This document shows, piece after piece, positions 45,060-56,631 of a stretch of DNA of 64,000 nucleotides. The stretch is from Hymenopus coronatus (lineage: Eukaryota > Arthropoda > Insecta > Mantodea > Hymenopodidae): positions 108,404,176 to 108,468,175 of the forward strand of contig CM060897.1 in the NCBI GenBank assembly GCA_030762935.1, given 5' to 3'. Positions within the stretch are counted from its first letter, which is position 1. The number at the start of each line of letters is the position of its first letter. The notes beneath the pieces are model-generated. The model was not told the DNA's origin, did no database searches, and worked only from the letters and a program-made list of their open reading frames with translations. Both the position numbers and the translations under genes were made by a program.

Positions 45060-45365
45060 TATACCGAGAAAATTGGCTCACGGTAACGTATGAGACCGCA
45101 TTTGGCAGTTCTTGGATCGATTCCGGGCGACTACCCACTCTGACAATGAGTTTTTCGTAGTTCCCGGGGTCGGCAGGCGACACTAGCGTGGTTCCTCTTT
45201 TATCACGACTTTCTGTCTTTCATTCCCTTCCCTGTCATCAGTTTCGGCTTTGTAGGACCAGGCAACGATGTTTGGTGTGTTGCGGTTGAGCGGTGTAGTG
45301 CGCTTCGTAGATGTTTGTTTGTTCCTGGCGTCAGTCGGACTCCTCGACTATGTCCCGGCTCCGGG
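45060..45365 (+). mobile_element. Probable SINE (family S5)
   Basis: TTGGCTCACGGTAACGTATG resembles a box A and TTGGATCGATTCCGGGCGAC a box B. Both are followed by a GGTCGGCAGGCGACACTAG body with TTCATTCCCTTCCC, in the style of S4/S5 bodies. The right edge is uncertain. Confidence 0.45.
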
Positions 45366-45739
45366 GTTAAGGCCTTGTGAATAAGTTTGAGCGGCGCTTT
45401 AACCTGGAAACATTAGGGATCTCGTTCATGCCTGTGTACGTTGTCACCCGGATCTGGTCTTCCTTCGGGTCTCTCCCCTCATCCTTCCCTCCTAGGGATC
45501 ACGATAGAAGCTCAAAGGTCCTAACCTCTGCCTTGGTTGCGGACTCCTTTATTTCTGTACTTTATACCATTGTCAGCACAATGGATAAATATATTTTATT
45601 TTTTTAAAATTATATTTTACTTTCGCCATGGGTTAATTATAGGCTTTGAAAATGTGCAATATGTGTTTCTATTGTGATTATTACTACTGAAACAAACTGA
45701 ATTGATTTTTTTCCTAGTGGCGCCATGGCCAAGTGATTG

Positions 45740-45950
45740 ATTGGTACATTCTGGAGGGAATTCCACATTGTAGTCACCTATGGACTTGTGGTGCATCAGA
45801 CCCCAGGAGGGGAGGATGATATGAGATGTCTAGGGCCGTTAAATTATAAGGTAACTCCTGCGGCGGCTTCACTCTACTGCGCAAGAGAGCCTAGAGTCGC
45901 CGGAAAAGTGGTGCCGGCAAAGGCCCTCCGAAATAGATACCTTAAGATAA
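45740..45950 (-). mobile_element. Long SINE (family S4), 3' part, minus strand
   Basis: The complement reads CATCCTCCCCTCCTGGGGTC and AATGTGGAATTCCCTCCAG, matching the 3' segments of the copies ending at 16830 and 21205. The head is absent. Confidence 0.6.
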
Positions 45951-46171
45951 ATTCCGTAAATGTTGAATTTCTGTTCACATGCGGGCAGCACATTTTGTGA
46001 AAACATTTTTGCTTACTCTTCTAAGCTTAGCACAGGAATCCTTGTGGTTTCTTGCATAATGTTATCACTAAGTTTCTGTAGATTACACAGGGATTTCTGC
46101 TGGTGAGCTTAGCTGAATCTTTAACTTGTTATACTGCCTGTTTGGGAGTAAAAACTCCAGTGCGCCTTAAC

Positions 46172-46230
46172 CGGCATCACTTTCCCGGCGACTCCGGTTT
46201 TCTCGCGCAGTGGAGAGAGGCCGCAAGAGG
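46172..46230 (+). repeat. Inverted partner of 45861-45920
   Basis: CGGCATCACTTTCCCGGCGA CTCC ... GCGCAGTGGAGAGAGGCCGC is a diverged reverse complement of the GCGGCTTCACTCTACTGCGC ... GTCGCCGGAAAAGTGGTGCC stretch ~250 bp to its left. Confidence 0.75.
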
Positions 46231-47228
46231 GGCTGGTTACCTAATAATCTAATGACACTATATTATCACCGGGCGGCCAAAACCGAGTGCGAGGAAAGAG
46301 CCACATGGTGGGTCCCTAACATAGTTCAAACACAAGGTATGTGTATGAACGATTTATACAATGAAACTTGTAAATTATTACGTAAGTAATTTGAGTCAAT
46401 TATGACTTCACTTTCCCCGGTTGCATTTCAAAGATGTTCATCTTCATCGTCAGCGAATGTTTGAGTGTAGTACCTATCTACCTATGTACGAGAAAATAAA
46501 AACTACTACCAAGTATAGAAAATAAAAATCATAATTAAATAAAACTGTGTAAATAAACAGTTATATCTGGTTTCTCCAGGGCATCCTGGAAAATTTAAGA
46601 TGTTTCACGTTCGTGTATGATGCACGTGTCTATGATTACAACTGATGGAAGATATAAAAACTATGATTTAGTTGCCAGTGTGTAAGTGACGCAGAAAAAC
46701 ATAAACGTTTTCTTCAGTAATAACTAGCTCCTGTCCTTGATTGGGTTCCGTGTTTAACTGTGAAGGAAAATTGCTAGCGGTGAAATTGTAGCGGTGAGAG
46801 TTTAAAAATAACATGTACTTGCCGGAAAACATGTCAGCGTACAGCCCTTACAAAATTTCTCTTAGCTTTCTCAATTTACCTAACATTCTGCAAGAGTATC
46901 CTCATCTACGTCTTTCCTTAAGCTTCTTTCACTGACGATTTAACTCAACTATTAAAGGCCTATGCAATGGCCGAGATTACGCAATTTCAACCAATCGCGA
47001 TCATCTGACAGGAGCGATATTTTCGAAACATCTTATTGCAGCTGATGTTCATTTCTTTGAAATCTGTCGCACCTGACAGTCGTTTGTTTAATCTCCTGTC
47101 TTGGTTATTTAAGTGTCAATCCAGCGAGCCAATCTTCACTTTAATAACTGTCATTTTCACAATTATACTTTCAATTAATTCACTTAAAATGTTTATTTAA
47201 AGTTGTATCCAGTTCATAACGTATTTAT
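46231..47228. other. Unassigned spacer
   Basis: No gene; mixed composition. No family H block is visible. Confidence 0.4.
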
Positions 47229-47814
47229 TTAAAAAAAATCTGATGTGTTCCATTCACATGACTTTCTCTACATCTCGGCAAAAAAATATTGCTAAAAAGC
47301 TTATGCTTCAATTTACTTCATTCTAATCGAGAAAAAATTAGAAGAAATAGTCTTATTACTTGTTCCTTTGTAAGTAGAAGCGGAATAAGGGCGTACCATA
47401 GGTTAAATCGACAGTCAAAGGCTGATTGCTATGTGGCTGAAGTTCCTTTGTTTGTATGGATAGGAGTTGACAAATTCCTGTATGAGAAAAGTATAAGTTT
47501 TTCAAAGCTGAAACAAAACACAAGGAATATCTTTATTACGATAAATTCCAGGAACAAATGTACATAACATCAATTGTGTGTTTTAATGTGCTCTACATTT
47601 TTACGTGGTAACTTTTTGTTCATCTCTTATGGTTTAGCAGTTATGCAAAATTCCGTAAAATTCATCCAGAATAAAGTGATCTTCAGAGGCTATTCCCAGG
47701 AAATTCAAAATATACATTTTATTTGTCAGGTAAGTGTCTTTAATATACGACATTTTAATCAAAATCGTTAGAGCCATTTTTGAGAAAATCAAAATTTTCG
47801 AAATTTTTTCCATG
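47229..47814 (-). repeat. Family H copy, left part, split by a probable solo LTR
   Basis: TCTGATGTGTTCCATTCACA TGACTTTCTCTACATC starts a well-kept reverse copy. It runs to GAAATTTTTTCCATG, where homology stops. The missing remainder resumes at 49035. Confidence 0.9.
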
Positions 47815-49034
47815 TGGGGCGGAATAAAGCTGTCACCGTGTGTTGGTGTTATGGTGAGGGTGTCAGGGCTGCTGTGCTGGTCTTGGTGTGTTATTTATTT
47901 AAACCTTGTTTGCAGGTTTAAATTTGCCGCTGTATGTTAAGTTGGTAGCTCTTGCTGTTGGCGAAACTGGTATTAACTGTTTGCGCCAGACTTTATTGTT
48001 GAAGTAGTTGCAAGCTTATTATCGGCGGCGAATTAACTTATTTATACACAGCTGAACCACGTTTTGCGTTAAATGTTTGCTATCCTCAGTCGGTGAACAA
48101 GAGAATCTTAACCTCCTTGCTTGGGTGGTAGGATTTGATACAGTAGAGAATTAATTTAAAAGATTTCTTTTTAATTATAAACGTTTATTTCGTAAATCGT
48201 TGAAACAATGTAGTGAATTAAAGCAGGCTATTTAAACTGATCTCTTTTTGAGAAAACTGTGCCAAAAGTATACTTTGTAATCTGTACTCTTAATAAATCT
48301 CTTGTTAATAATCATTAAAATACAATATTTCACACTAAATAGCTGTATTAGAGATCTCTATTTACGAGATTAGCTCTTGGCGTCTGTATCCCTGTCTTCT
48401 ATCTTGTTGACTGCGTCCCGGAAGCTTTTAATGTTTTCACATATATCTAAAAGTTGAAGATCAATGTTTTATAACATTGTAATCTGTCCGTCACCATGAG
48501 AACGACAGGTTTCCTTCGTCCACATTTCGTGAAATACGTATTCACAATACATTTTTATACATTCATAATAATTAAAATTAATGCATTTGTACAGTTTACA
48601 TGAAAATGTTCTTTTAAGTAGCTAACATTTATAAATCAGTTATTAGTTTAACTCTGTTCTTATGCATTGTTACCGGTATAAATAATTTATAGCATCCGGT
48701 ATCTCGTTCGCTTTTATTATTCTTCTTTTCTCATATTACAACTTTAATTATGTTTTATTATTAATATGCTTTTCTAAACATCAATTCTTAGCTATACATT
48801 ATAATGCATTGGATTCGTTACATAACCTTGGTTATGTTATTTTCGTAAAAGCATGCCATTTTAGGCTAATTTCGTGCGTATCGTGAGGCGATGACGTCAC
48901 GCTGCCATTTCTATACGTACAGTTCTTTGGCTTACATTGCAAAACAATATGTTTTATTATTCTACAACATTATTTTAGGGCAGTATTGTTTCATTTTCTC
49001 ATGACTTGATTTATTAACATTAAATCCTGCGTCA
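47815..49034. mobile_element. Probable solo LTR, 1220 bp, with CATG target duplication
   Basis: The insert begins TGGGGCGGAATAAAGC and ends CTGCGTCA, giving TG...CA ends. It is flanked by CATG at 47811-47814 and 49035-49038. It has no frame of note. It contains TATTTATTTAAACC and AATAAA-like signals, and no second terminal repeat. The form fits an LTR left after recombination between two LTRs. Confidence 0.6.
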
Positions 49035-49344
49035 CATGTAAAGGGTAGTTTGGGGTGGGGGGATTTTCTCAAAATCTTCGTGTCGCATCCCTGGAAGATA
49101 CTAAACTTAAATACCTAGTTTGGTATTTCACCGACTTTTAGTTTTTGAGTTATCGTGTTCACAGACACACGGACACATGGACATACTGACACACGGAAAC
49201 ACACACGGACCTTTTTCCGAAAATACTTTTTTTGGATACAGGGGATCCTAAAACGTATATTTCCGGTGAAATCTCGGTATCGAATTTTTGGGTGGAGAGC
49301 AATACCTTCTCTATGCACTATGTACTTAGTACGTATAGAGAAAG
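49035..49344 (-). repeat. Family H copy, right part, after the solo LTR
   Basis: CATGTAAAGGGTAGTTTGGG G resumes exactly where the left part stopped. The copy ends with the palindrome CTATGCACTATGTACTTAGT ACGTATAGAGAAAGTA. Confidence 0.9.
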
Positions 49345-49896
49345 TAAAAAGGAGTGAAAGTAATCATTATTTATATTTCTTATGTATGAAATGAGTACAA
49401 TAACCTTAAATAAAATAACGTTTGTTTCCATTTCTTATATTAGTTATTAAAAGCTAAAATAAAATAATTGTTCCGTATTTCTATTGTTGCTATCGATATT
49501 CATACATTGGGTGTAGGCACGGTCATAATTCAGGAGGCAGTCAAGAAAGAAAGAAAAGAAAAAAACTTTCGATAAATAAACATGGTCGAATGCGTCATCT
49601 ACCATTTGAGAACTAATGTATTATAATCATAACCTGATAAAACATCCCTTCTTATAGATATATTATAAATTATTAATAGTCTATTTCGCTGAATTGTCTT
49701 ATCAAATACAACGCGTGTTTTCATCTCTTAGGACAACTCAATGAATTATCGACAAGATGAAAATACTCGTGTCATTACTTATGGAAATCACAGGTTTCAA
49801 TATTAGCTAAATTTTATAATTCTGTGAGGATTTTCAGCGTTGGTGTTATTTCTTATCTAGAATGTTCATTCAAAGACCTAAACTGCGTATAATTTT
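49345..49896. other. AT-rich spacer
   Basis: No supported feature. Confidence 0.4.
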
Positions 49897-50019
49897 AATT
49901 TCTCTGCTACTTAACTATAGTAAGCAGAGGAAGTATTGTGTTGCACCTAAAGATTCGATAGTAATATTTCACCGGAAATGCACGTTTTGAAGCTCCTTGA
50001 ATTCAAAAAGAGAAGTTTT
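49897..50019 (+). repeat. Family H head, interrupted by the next H copy
   Basis: AATTTCTCTGCTACTTAACT and the conserved TATTTCACCGGAAATGCACG lead to AAAAAGAGAAGTTTT, where another H head begins inside the T-run. Confidence 0.75.
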
Positions 50020-50478
50020 ACTTTCTGCTTCGTACATGCTACAGGGGCAAAGAAAGTATTACATTCCACCCAAAAATTCGACACCAATATTTTACTGGAA
50101 GTACACGTTTTAGGGTCCCCTGTATAAAAATGGAAAAAGACCCGTGTGTGTGTATCTGTGAACACGGCAACTCCAAAATAAAAAATCGATTAATTATCAA
50201 ACTTAATAATTAAGTTCAATATCTTCCAAATCTTTGTGACACAAAGATTTCCAAAAAAATTCTCATTCCCAAAGTACCCTTTAGATAGAAAACATTTCGA
50301 ATACTTTTATTTTCTCAAAAATTACTTTATTTTGATTAAAATATCATACATTTAAGATATTTTAATCACAAATAAATTTTATATTCTGAATTTTCTGGGA
50401 ATAGCCTGTGAAAACCAGTTCACTCTGATGATTTTGCATATTTGATAAAACTGTAAGAGATACACAAACACTTATTAA
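50020..50478 (+). repeat. Family H copy, first half only
   Basis: ACTTTCTGCTTCGTACATGC, CCCAAAAATTCGACACCAAT and the GTGTGTGTATCTGTGAACAC tract are present. It stops at CACAAACACTTATT, where an A-run and an oppositely oriented copy start. Confidence 0.85.
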
Positions 50479-50482
50479 AAAA

Positions 50483-51297
50483 AATCTGATGTGCTCCATT
50501 CACTTAACTTTTTATAGCTGATCCATACACAAACTATCCTTACAAACGATTGTTCTCTTATCTACACTATGCAAATCGAAATAAACATTAATAGAAAAGT
50601 GGTCTTATTAAGTAATTCCTTGTAAGTAGAAGAGAAATAAAGAAACGCATTAAGCTAAAGCGATACTCAAATATTTTAGAAGCTGATCGCTATGTGAAAC
50701 AATTTAGGTTCGGTTCGCTTTGCATGGTCCCGGTTGAGAAAAGTTAGGTAGTTCAAAATTGAAACCAATAACAAGGAATATGTCGAAAACGGCCCACTTT
50801 ACTAGAAAAACGTAAATGACATAAATTATGTGTTTTAACGAACTCTACATTTTTTGTGCAGTAAACTTTTGTCTATCTCTTACGGTTTAACCACTAAGCA
50901 AAATTCTGCAAAACTTATCCAGAGTAAAGAGGTTTTTCGAGGCTATTCCCAGAAACTTCAACATATACATTTTATGTGTGCTGTAAATCTTTAATATACG
51001 GCACATTAATCAAAATCATTAGAGCCATTTGTGAAAAAAATAAAATTTTAAAAAGTTGTTCCTGGTAAAGATCGGGGAATTGTCTTGAAAATCTTAGTGT
51101 CGCAACCTTGGAAGATTCTAAACATAAATACCAAGTTTGGTTTTTAACGATATTTTCATTTGTCTATGCTATTTACACACACGCGCTCAGTATTTCGGCG
51201 AAATCTCGACATCGAATTTTTGGGTGAAATACAATGACTACTTTCTCTAACTACTATGTACTTTGTATGTAGTATCTACGTGCTTGAATAAGTAAAA
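50483..51297 (-). repeat. Family H copy, minus strand, nearly full length
   Basis: TCTGATGTGCTCCATTCACT TAAC starts it. Later blocks are TCTTACGGTTTAACCAC, AATCAAAATCATTAGAGCC and ATCGAATTTTTGGGTGAAAT. The head palindrome is CTACTATGTACTTTGTATGT AG, diverged. Confidence 0.87.
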
Positions 51298-51298
51298 A

Positions 51299-52095
51299 TG
51301 CTGATATGTTCCATTCATATACCTGTCTCTTCATCTCTGTAACAATTATGGTAAAAAGCTTGTTCCTCTATCTACCTCATGCTAATCGAGATAAACATTA
51401 GCAAACGTGGTCTTATTACTTGCTGCTTTGTAGGTAAATAGAAGGGAAATAAGGGAGTACACTAGGCTAAAGCGATAATCAATCTTTTAAAAACTGGTTA
51501 TCATGTGATTGAAATTCGTTTCTTTGTATGGCTAGGGGTTTACAAATTCCCGTACGAGAAAAAAATTAAGTATTTTAAAACTGAAACTAATAACAAGCAA
51601 TATCTCGGAAATGGTCTACTCCACGAAAAAATACATGCATTGAATGTTTTAATGAGGTATGCCTATGTTTTTGTCTAACTCTTGCAGCTTATAAATCATG
51701 CAAAAGTCATCCAGAATGAAGAGGTCTTCAGAGGCTATTCACAGAAAATTCAAGATATACATTTTATTTGTCATGCACATATCTTTAATAAGCGACACTT
51801 TAATCGTTAAAGCTATTTTGAAGATAAACAAAAATGTTGAACTTTTTCCATGTAAAGCTTAGTTTAGAGTGCGGGATTTAATTTTCTGCCGCATTCTTAG
51901 AAAATACTAAACTTAAATATCAAGTTAGGAATTTTACATACTTTTTGAGTTACGTGTTCTTAGATACACACAGACCTTTTTCTAAAAGTGCTTTTTTTTT
52001 TATTCAGGAGACCCTAAAATGTATATTTCCAAGAAAATCTCGATATCGAATATTTGTGAGAAATGCATAGTTTTCGTTACAGCACAAGAAAGTAT
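51299..52095 (-). repeat. Family H copy, minus strand, tandem with the previous one
   Basis: GCTGATATGTTCCATTCATA begins within 2-5 bp of the end of the previous unit, giving a head-to-tail pair. It ends with a diverged terminus CGTTACAGCACAAGAAAGTA. Confidence 0.85.
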
Positions 52096-52327
52096 ATTAA
52101 ATTTAATTTAAAATACTTTAATGCAACGCTATCAGCATATAACCATTAGTTTTAGTTCACTTGGAAGATTACATAATGTTACTCAATATGAAACCACTTT
52201 TCTTTAGTAGCTTTGACCTAAAATCATGAAGTCTCCTATTAATAAAGTTTAACTTCCATGAATAAAACAATAAGAGGTTTTATTTATCTAACACGTATCT
52301 AGCAGGTAGAGGAAGTATACATTTCAA

Positions 52328-52405
52328 CAAAAAATCTGTATTATATTCACATGACTTTCTCTGTCTATTCTGAAACAAACTATTCTTGCACAGGCTTATT
52401 ATCAG
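52328..52405 (-). repeat. Family H start fragment, minus strand
   Basis: AAAAAATCTGTATTATATTC ACATGACTTTCTCTGTC is the characteristic start; homology stops after ~75 bp. Confidence 0.65.
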
Positions 52406-52677
52406 AGACCGGAAGTTTAAGCACTATAAATCATTAAAATAAACAGGTAAAAATGCAGCATAAATAGCTAAAATAGGCGATAAAACAATTAGAAAAACCT
52501 TGACTAGCCGATTTATTTAATAGACTACACTATCCAATAGCTCTTTCGTCATATTTTAAAGAACTTTAAAGTTTTAAACAAAGTGCTCGTGTTGTCCTTG
52601 ACACAAAAATGAACATGTTTTTAAAAGGCCTATGTATTGCAATGCCTTATTTGTGCGCATGACAACCAAATGCTTTC

Positions 52678-53450
52678 TATTTTCTCTACACGTTAATATG
52701 TATATAGTGTATAGAGAAGGTATTGCATTGCACCCAAAAATTCCATACCGAGATTTCACTGGAAATAGACTTTCTAGGGTCCTCTGTATTAAAAAAAAAC
52801 ATTTTTAGAAGAAGGTCGGTGTGTGTCGTGTGTCTGTGAACACAATAACTCAAAACAAAAACAAAAAAAGTCGGTAAAATACCAAACTTGATATATAAGT
52901 TTAGTATCTTCCAAGGAGCGACACGAATTAATGATATTTACACGACAGATAAAACGTATATCTTGAATTTTCTGGGAATAGCCTCTGAAGACCTCTTTAT
53001 TCTGGATGAATTTTATTGGATTTTGCATAGCTAGGAAACCGTAAGAGATAGATAAAAACGTACTACACAATATATGTAGATCTCGTTAAAACACGCAATT
53101 TTTGTCATATCATTTTTTCCGTGGAGTTGACCTTTTTTGAGAAATTCCTTGTTATTGGTTTCAGTTTTGAACTACTTAAACTTTTCACATACGGGAATTT
53201 ATCAACTCCTGGCAATGCAAAGAAATGGATTTCATCCACATGGCAACCAGCTTTTAAAATATTTGACTATCTTTTAGCATAGTCACTATGCCGTAGTGTA
53301 TTCCATGATGTTTCTTCTACTTACAAGAAAGCATTTCTGCTAATGTTTATTTCGATTAGCATAAAGTAGACAGAAGAGTAAGCTTTTTAACAATAATTTG
53401 TTTCAGAGATGTAGAGAAAGTCATGTGAGTGGAATACATCAGATTTTTTT
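52678..53450 (+). repeat. Family H copy, plus strand, with internal deletion
   Basis: The head CTATTTTCTCTACACGTTAA TATG ... GTATAGAGAAGG and the tail CATGTGAGTGGAATACATCA are present. About 115 bp corresponding to CATGGAACATTTTTCG ... GGCTCTAACGATTTTG are missing after 52925. Confidence 0.87.
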
Positions 53451-53678
53451 AATTTCTCTACACGCACTCTTCAATCCCATAGCAACCACATTTTAAACAC
53501 GTGACTGGCGGTTTACTTAGTGCATTCCCTTATTTCCCTTTGAGGAACTAAGTAATAAGACCGTTTCTGCTAATGTTTATATCGATTAGCATGAAACACA
53601 TAGAAGAATAAGCCTATTAACAATAATTTTTTACAGAGATGTAGAGAATGTTATGTGAATGGAACACACTAGGTTTGT
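53451..53678 (+). repeat. Miniature family H copy, 228 bp
   Basis: AATTTCTCTACACGCACT (18 bp of the head) joins directly to CTTCAATCCCATAGCAACC from the last quarter of the element. The normal tail ATGTGAATGGAACACACTAG follows. It sits in tandem right after the previous copy. Confidence 0.8.
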
Positions 53679-53696
53679 TTTCGTTTTATCTTTAAT

Positions 53697-54115
53697 GATT
53701 TTCATTGCGTCATCGTAACCTCGCTTAAGTAACATTTTCGCAAACTTGACTCGCTTGGCACAGATTCGTTCGTATACTTCTCCAAAAACTGCATTTATCT
53801 AGGATTGTGTAATTTCCACAAAGGGATTCCGGCGCTAAGTAAAGCGTTACATAAGTCGAATGCAAATTGTGTTTTTCGACTCGATGTTGCAATTACTGTT
53901 GGAAGCAACGAAATCTTCTTTCCAATAGCCTTGGAAAGTGCATTTTTTGTGTTTGATTGTATTGATACGTTGCGATATGAAATATTCCTTTTCGTAGACT
54001 GCTCACATATATTGCATGTGAGTATTTTACCGTCAGTACAAAATACGTCGCATCCAAAAGTATTAACGTAACTTTGCAGTTTACTGTGTAGGGAACACTG
54101 AATTTCGGCATCTTG
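53697..54115 (-). pseudogene. hAT/CGGBP1-like transposase N-terminal fragment
   Basis: The leftward frame reads FGCDVFCTDGKILTCNICEQ (a BED-like CxxC start). TQFAFDLCNALLSAGIPLWK LHNP follows, then a TAG, then MQFLEKYTNESVPSESSLRK CYLSE in the same frame. The order matches the N-terminal region of a hAT-related family that also gave rise to CGGBP1 (FDLC.A.L.A.IPLWKL.NP ... FLEKYT...P.ES.LRK). The downstream catalytic domain is absent. One nonsense codon interrupts an otherwise open ~130-codon stretch. Confidence 0.75.
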
Positions 54116-54154
54116 CTGCTAGCTACAATGTCGCTATGAGAATTAAAAGAAAAA

Positions 54155-54412
54155 AAAGCTGATGTGTTCTATTCACATGACTTTCTCTAGCTGTTCCGCA
54201 AACAAACGTTTCTTACAAAAGATTATTCTTTTATCTACACCATGCTAATCGAGATAAACATTAGCAGAATTGGTCTTATTACTTGCTTCTTTATAAGTAA
54301 AAGGAAAATAATCGAATGCACTAGGCTAAACGATACTCAAAATTTTAACAGCCGGTCGTTATATGAAACAATTGAGATTCGGTTCTCTTTGTTGTCTAGG
54401 TATAAACAAAAG
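54155..54412 (-). repeat. Family H copy, minus strand, start only
   Basis: GCTGATGTGTTCTATTCACA TGACTTTCTCTAGC, CACCATGCTAATCGAGATAA AC and GCACTAGGCTAAACGATAC are present. It stops near a purine-rich stretch at 54408. Confidence 0.85.
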
Positions 54413-54890
54413 AGAGAGGAAAAGAAAGATGGCATCCTGTTTGAGAAAGGTTTCAAGTACTACCTGCCCCACCTCATGTTACCGGTGGCGAACGCTCGCT
54501 CTGTTACGTCATATACAGGACAGGCGCTGAGGAAAATCAGTGTGTATTAAATAGTGATGGCAGAATCGAAAATTTTCAAGAATCGGTATTCGAATACACT
54601 AAAAAATCGAAACCTTCACACGAGTACAAGGTTTCGAATACTGCTGTTACAAAGGTTTCAAAACGTAAGCAATTATTTGTCGATAAAAACTATCTTCAAG
54701 AGTTACGATTGAAATATTAATATAATATTATTACGGAATATTTTTGCCAGATTCTGTTCAAAACAGTCGCAATATTTGCTACCATAAATTTTAAGTTTCT
54801 GTAAACACAAACATTTGGTTCACAAAACAACCTTTCTCAGAAATGTAGCATTTCCCGCAAATTGAAGTGCGTTCTATATTTTCATAATTT
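54413..54890. other. Unassigned spacer
   Basis: A GC-richer segment at 54460-54535 is followed by AATCGAAAATTTTCAAGAAT CGG-type words; similar AATCG/ATTCGAATAC words recur at 56220-56310. No gene. Confidence 0.4.
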
Positions 54891-55100
54891 ATTGAATAAG
54901 CTTTTTAAACGTTTGATTATCGCTTTAGCCTAGTATATTTCCTTATTTCCCTTCTACCCACAGGGAACTAGGTAATAAGACCATTCTGCTAATATTTGTG
55001 TCGATTAGCATGAAATAATCAAAGAATAATAATTTGTAAGAAAAGTTTGTTTGCAGAACAAGTTGAGAAAGTCATGTGAAACGAACACATCGGAATTTGT
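54891..55100 (+). repeat. Family H tail fragment, plus strand
   Basis: TTGATTATCGCTTTAGCCTA GTATATTTCCTTATTTCCC through TCGATTAGCATGAAAT to GAGAAAGTCATGTGAAACGA ACACATCGG. Head and middle are absent. Confidence 0.8.
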
Positions 55101-55249
55101 TTGTTTATTTCCCCCCATTTTTATAACCTCCTTTAACTGGTATGGTTATATCGTGGCTTTGACTTGAAAAACCAACTGCTGGTGTTTTTCTCGCTGGACT
55201 ATAAGATCTTGTTTTATTTTTTTTTCTTTTCTTTTCTTTTCAGTTTTAA

Positions 55250-55460
55250 ACTATTATAAAAATACACACACAGTCACTCCCACATTCATACTTCAGACTC
55301 TGTGGCGGAAATGGAATGATTCTGGTTAAAGAAAAATTCTCTGTCCCAGCTGGGAATCAAACCAGGTACCTCTGGGTCGAGAAGACAGAACGCAGGCCAC
55401 TCCTCTCAGAAGCAATCGTTTTGCTATGTATGTGTGCACGCTATGCTGCAGGGATTCTAA
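55250..55460 (-). mobile_element. Possible tRNA-derived SINE
   Basis: The complement contains GGTACCTGGTTTGATTCCCA GC, a box B-like motif, followed by a non-tRNA body (AGAGAATTTTTCTTTAACC). Box A is not clear. Confidence 0.35.
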
Positions 55461-56631
55461 AGTTGATCATGACAGGAAAATAGTTCATTTGAATAAAGAC
55501 AGGTTAATATATTATTTTAAGGCAGTTTTTAAGCACGAACATATTTAATTTTAATTTGATACAGTCATCGCGCGTTTACACACTCCAGTACTTTACAATT
55601 CCTTTAAAATCCGACACTTCCTTTGCAAAATAAAATGGATTATTCATGGGTCAGCAAGAAAAACGCAGGTTAAAATACATTTTACTCTAAAACAACAAAT
55701 TGTTATTATTGACCCCTTGCATAATATCCATGCTAATTTATTATGATGTAGGATTTAGTAAAATAATACATTATTTTCATTGTTAAGCTCATATTAACAT
55801 GAGATTATATACAATTAAGCTCCATGTTATATGATTACTGTTCTTGAAAATACATACTATGCAAGCGTTACATAAGAATTTAGTTCCAATTTCTAATGCG
55901 TTGTTCATTCGTTGTACTAACCGTTTGCACATTTTACAATTTATTAAAACACCATATACAATTAAAATATGATCAGTATATGTATCAATTGTATGAGAAT
56001 CATTCGTTAGCTTTGGAATGGTAAAAAATGCATGGATTTACTTGATAACATTCTCATATTCCATCCTGGCAAGGTGATTGATTATTTCGTAGGATGTTTA
56101 TCAGAGTGCTCACTCCTTTCACAGCTCTAGCCCGCCAAGACCAAGATTATGAATGACCTTTAAGTAACAGCACCAATCAGAATTAGGAATACAGCACTCA
56201 TGGCATTTTCAAACGAGAACTCATCCGAGTAAAGGATTCGAATACAACATTTAGAACTCGAGAACATCTAAGAATCGAATACATCGGCATTTTGCATTCG
56301 GATACTCCCACTAAGTGTTCAAGTGCAGCGATGTGTTAAACGAACGTGCTCACTTATGTATTACGATGCCGCATTACAGCAGTACTTACATTACAGTAGG
56401 TGAATTATAATAAATCCGATAACTATTGCTTATTGCCTCGTGATAATGACATAAATGGAACGTCAATATAAATTCCCACTATTTGCAGCATTAAGTGACG
56501 GACTGTGCTATGCATTCGATCCGCGCAACTCCCGCGACCCCTCAGGAGTCTACATTCGATAGGCAACAACAACAACAACACTAGCGACAACGTCGTCAGC
56601 GGTAGCCTGAACTGGAACAGGCTATAGCGTA
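55461..56631. other. Unassigned AT-rich spacer
   Basis: No gene or repeat of note apart from a short CAA trinucleotide run near 56563-56580. Confidence 0.4.
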
